The notes beneath the pieces are model-generated. The model saw only the letters and a list, made by a program, of their open reading frames with translations, was not told the DNA's origin and did not search any database. Of a DNA stretch of 9,657 nucleotides, positions 7,574 through 9,657 are shown piece by piece (position 1 is the stretch's first letter; every line of letters begins with the position of its first letter). The translations under genes and the position numbers were made by a program. The stretch lies in the NCBI GenBank assembly GCA_027730885.1, contig JAQCHM010000100.1:1-9657 (forward strand), written 5' to 3'. This DNA is from Actinomycetota bacterium. Its GTDB lineage: Bacteria > Actinomycetota > Acidimicrobiia > Acidimicrobiales > SZUA-35.

Positions 7574-8599
7574 ATGTCCGAGCCCAAGCCACCAACATCC
7601 CACACAGAACGGGCGAACCACGCCGCAGCAGCCGCGTTGGCAGCCGACGGTCTCGACCCTGCCGACACCGAACGAGCCACCAGAGGCCTCATTGCCACCC
7701 ACGCCACCGGGATCATCGGCAACCCCGCCGCCCCTGCTTGGGATGTCGCCCGACACGACTTCGTCCGGGCGTCGGACGAGCCGCCCGATTCGGTGCATCC
7801 CAGCCTGTGGCGCCACGCTCGGCTCAACACCCACCACGGGCTGTTCCAGGTGGCCGAGAGTGTGTGGCAGGTGCGGGGCTACGACATCTCCAACATCACG
7901 TTCATCGCCGGGTCCACCGGCTGGGTGGTGGTGGTGGACGCGCTCAAGACGGCGCCGACGGCCGAGGCCGCGTTGCGTCTGACCCACGACACCCTCGGAA
8001 CCCACCCCGTCCGAGCCATCGTCTACACCCACAGTCACGCCGATCATTTCGGTGGGGCCGAGGCGCTCGCTACCCGGGAACAGGTGGCAGCGGGAGACGT
8101 TCGCGTCATTGCGCCAGCCGGGTTCCTCCACGAGGCGGTGTTCGAGAACGTCATCGCGGGTCCGGCCATGGCCCGACGAGCCTCGTACCAGGTCGGGCCC
8201 TCTCTGCCGCCAGGTCCGCGGCAACACGTCGACTCCGGGTTGGGAACGGCCATCCCCATCGCGCCGAGCGGCTTGTTGGCGCCGAGAGAGGAGATTCGGA
8301 CAACCGGCGAGGAACTCGAGGTCGACGGAGTCCGCATCGTGTTCCAGAACACCCCGAACACCGAGGCGCCGGCGGAGATGAACTTCTTCTTTCCCGATCG
8401 CGGGTGGCTGTGCATGGCCGAGAACTGCTCGCACAACATGCACAACCTGCTTCCGATCCGTGGCGCTCCGGCCAGGGATGCCTTGGCTTGGTCGAAGTAC
8501 ATCAACGAGGCCATCGAGCTGTTCGGCGGCGACACCGACGTATTGTTCGCCAGTCACCACTGGCCCCGCTGGGGCCGGGATGACGCGCTGGGCTTCTAG
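7574..8599 (+). CDS. Alkyl sulfatase, metallo-beta-lactamase catalytic part, ended by a premature in-frame TAG
   Basis: The 341 residues form the N-terminal and catalytic domains of a class III (SdsA1/BDS1-type) alkyl sulfatase, a zinc hydrolase that splits alkyl sulfate esters into alcohol and sulfate. Family landmarks appear in order: RGLIATH (37-43), HPSLWRHARLN, WQVRGYDISN, the zinc motif THSHADHFGG starting at Thr152 (His153, His155, Asp157, His158), NTEAPAEMN with Glu264, MAENCSHNMHN with Glu283, and SHHWPRWG with His328/His329. There is no signal peptide, so this version would be cytosolic, unlike secreted SdsA1. The frame stops right after DALGF, where homologues continue in one chain, and the same frame stays open to 9436. 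The dimerisation and C-terminal domains are therefore cut off, and the fragment alone is probably inactive or unstable. The ATG at 7574 has no Shine-Dalgarno site; see the possible leaderless promoter. Confidence 0.85.
   Translation: MSEPKPPTSHTERANHAAAAALAADGLDPADTERATRGLIATHATGIIGNPAAPAWDVARHDFVRASDEPPDSVHPSLWRHARLNTHHGLFQVAESVWQVRGYDISNITFIAGSTGWVVVVDALKTAPTAEAALRLTHDTLGTHPVRAIVYTHSHADHFGGAEALATREQVAAGDVRVIAPAGFLHEAVFENVIAGPAMARRASYQVGPSLPPGPRQHVDSGLGTAIPIAPSGLLAPREEIRTTGEELEVDGVRIVFQNTPNTEAPAEMNFFFPDRGWLCMAENCSHNMHNLLPIRGAPARDALAWSKYINEAIELFGGDTDVLFASHHWPRWGRDDALGF
8597..8599 (+). other. In-frame amber codon interrupting the alkyl sulfatase
   Basis: The frame reads GF, stop, RRQRDLYRWMHDQ. 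In SdsA1-like enzymes the corresponding stretch is roughly F-L-x-x-Q-R-D-L-Y-x-x-L-H-D-Q, so the stop replaces one residue, usually hydrophobic, with no frameshift. A single substitution such as TTG to TAG would explain it. The carboxylase gene at 4803 also ends in TAG, which argues against amber being a sense codon in this genome. Confidence 0.8.
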
Positions 8600-9436
8600 C
8601 GTCGCCAGCGAGACCTCTACCGGTGGATGCACGATCAGACCATGCGGTTGGTGTCCCACGGCCTCACCGCGCTCGAAATCGCCGAACAGCTCGAACTGCC
8701 GAGGTCGCTACGAGCCGAGGGGCCCACGCGCGGCTACTACGGGACGCTCGTCCACAACGTGAAGGCGGTGTACCAGCGCTACCTCGGCTGGTACGACGCC
8801 AACCCGGCACACCTCTGGGCGCACCCGCCAACCGAGGTCGGCCGACGCTATGTCGACCTCGCAGGAGGACCCGATGCGCTGTTGGCCAACGCCCGCCACG
8901 CATTCGACGCTGGCGACTACCGCTGGGTGGCCGAGCTCGTCAACCATTTGGTCTTCGCCGATCCTTCGAACCTCGCCGCCCGCTCGCTCCAAGCCGACGC
9001 GCTCGAGCAACTCGGCTACCAGGCCGAGTCGGCGACCTGGCGGAACAGCTATCTCACGGGCGCCAAGGAACTCCGAACTGGTCCGCCGCCGGCGAGAGAC
9101 ACCCGACGGCGCGACATGCTGGCCGCGCTCACCGTCGACCAGACCTTCGACGTCATCGGCGTCCGACTCGACGTCGAACCGCTCGGAGAGCGGCGCATCA
9201 TCCTCAACTGGCGCTTCGTCGACCTCGACGAGGACTGGATCCTGGGCTTGGAGAACGGGGCAATTCATGCAACGCCAGGCCGTCATGCCGCTGATGCCGA
9301 CGCGACGGTGACCCTGGCCAAGACCGCGCTCACCGCAGTCCTCGCTGGGACGTCGACGGTGGACGAGGCGATCGTCGACGGGTCATTCGAGGTCGTCGGC
9401 GCGGTCGAAGCGCTGGGCGCGATCTTCGAACCCTGA
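8600..9436 (+). pseudogene. Alkyl sulfatase C-terminal part (dimerisation and SCP2-like domains) beyond the premature stop
   Basis: This continues the sulfatase frame without a shift. QRDLYRWMHDQTMRLV, GLTALEIAEQLELP, RGYYGTLVHNVKAVYQRYLG, NPAHLWAHPP and ADALEQLGYQAESATWRN are hallmarks of the alkyl sulfatase dimerisation domain. The last 110 residues or so, from about AALTVDQTFDVIGVRLD, are the SCP2-like C-terminal domain, thought to bind the hydrophobic alkyl chain. The first ATG in frame is at 8627, within the conserved LYRWMHDQ helix, with no properly spaced ribosome binding site. Independent translation is therefore doubtful, though an annotator may list 8627-9436 as a separate 269-residue protein. 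The end (LGAIFEP) seems some 10-15 residues short of typical family members. Apart from the stop the domain looks well conserved, so the interruption is recent or a sequencing error. Confidence 0.75.
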
Positions 9437-9453
9437 CGCGCCAGAGCTTTCGA

Positions 9454-9657
9454 TCACCCCCAACCGGCGGCTCGGGTCGCCGCGGTCGCACCTGCTGCCG
9501 CCAGGACCACAACGCCGAGCGGCACCCGTTTCCAGGCAAGCACCGCGGCCAGGCCGACGCCGACGACCCGTGCGTCCAACACGACCGTGCGCCCGGTGGT
9601 GGCCACCTGGACCGCAACGACCGACGCCACGATCGACAACGGGAGCAGGGTCAGCAG
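9454..9657 (-). CDS. AzlD-like branched-chain amino acid transport membrane protein, C-terminal fragment
   Basis: The minus-strand frame is open to the right edge of the window and stops at 9454, so only the last 67 residues are present. They begin LLTLLPLSIVASVVAVQV and continue with two further hydrophobic stretches split by a short basic turn (AWKRVPLG). This matches the C-terminal membrane segments of AzlD-family proteins, the small subunit that works with AzlC in branched-chain amino acid export. A TTG at 9639 could pass for a start but is internal to the conserved LLPL segment. The gene is convergent with the sulfatase, with 17 bp between the stops. Another small membrane protein family cannot be excluded from so short a piece. 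Confidence 0.6.
   Translation of the reverse strand: MLTLLPLSIVASVVAVQVATTGRTVVLDARVVGVGLAAVLAWKRVPLGVVVLAAAGATAATRAAGWG

Noticed and set aside
8597..8599. TAG as a recoded sense codon (for example pyrrolysine)
   Set aside because: TAG also terminates the carboxylase at its natural family end, no recoding element is visible, and alkyl sulfatases are not known to need a special residue here.
7364..8659. Minus-strand frame of 431 codons and plus-strand frame of 403 codons (7372-8583) across the alkyl sulfatase
   Set aside because: Both lie over well-conserved sulfatase motifs and the monooxygenase start, and show only Arg/Pro/Gly-rich low-complexity translation.
1..9657. Mobile element, phage, CRISPR or defence genes
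   Set aside because: No transposase, integrase, regularly spaced repeats, terminal inverted repeats or defence domains were found on either strand; the recognisable genes are metabolic, transport or sensory.

Overview
The window is GC-rich (high G/C at third codon positions, several GTG starts). It carries metabolic genes typical of a free-living, catabolically versatile actinobacterium. An LLM-class flavin/F420-type oxidoreductase, a single-chain acyl-CoA carboxylase, a HAPMO-like monooxygenase and an alkyl sulfatase together suggest Actinomycetota, perhaps Acidimicrobiia or a mycobacterial relative. That placement is inference from gene content only; there is no RNA marker gene. I see no mobile element, tRNA, rRNA or CRISPR array.

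Region 1 (1-4803, plus strand) is a tightly packed three-gene operon. It holds the C-terminal part of a luciferase-like oxidoreductase (cut by the window edge), a crotonase-family enoyl-CoA hydratase/isomerase, and an 1158-residue fused acyl-CoA carboxylase (biotin carboxylase, biotinyl carrier domain, carboxyltransferase). The genes overlap by 8 and 4 bases, so they are probably translationally coupled. Together they suggest oxidation of an organic substrate, CoA-thioester processing and biotin-dependent carboxylation. The substrate cannot be read from the sequence.

Region 2 (4804-5507) has no intact gene. It holds the minus-strand relic of a periplasmic-sensor hybrid histidine kinase. A well-formed ribosome binding site, signal peptide and first propeller repeat are joined out of frame to the last part of a receiver domain, and the kinase core is missing. 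Just upstream of the relic is a perfect 8-bp inverted repeat.

Region 3 (5508-7448, minus strand) is an intact 646-residue flavin monooxygenase of the Baeyer-Villiger type with an N-terminal extension like that of 4-hydroxyacetophenone monooxygenase. It is divergent from region 4, and 125 bp separate the two genes.

Region 4 (7574-9436, plus strand) is a class III (metallo-beta-lactamase fold) alkyl sulfatase gene interrupted by one in-frame TAG at 8597-8599. All metal-binding motifs lie before the stop; the dimerisation and SCP2-like domains lie after it. At the right edge, the end of an AzlD-like membrane protein gene runs in convergently on the minus strand.

I found no convincing previously undescribed system. 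The most useful observations are the amber-interrupted sulfatase, the collapsed hybrid kinase, the crotonase with both canonical catalytic glutamates replaced, and the carboxylase operon of unknown substrate.
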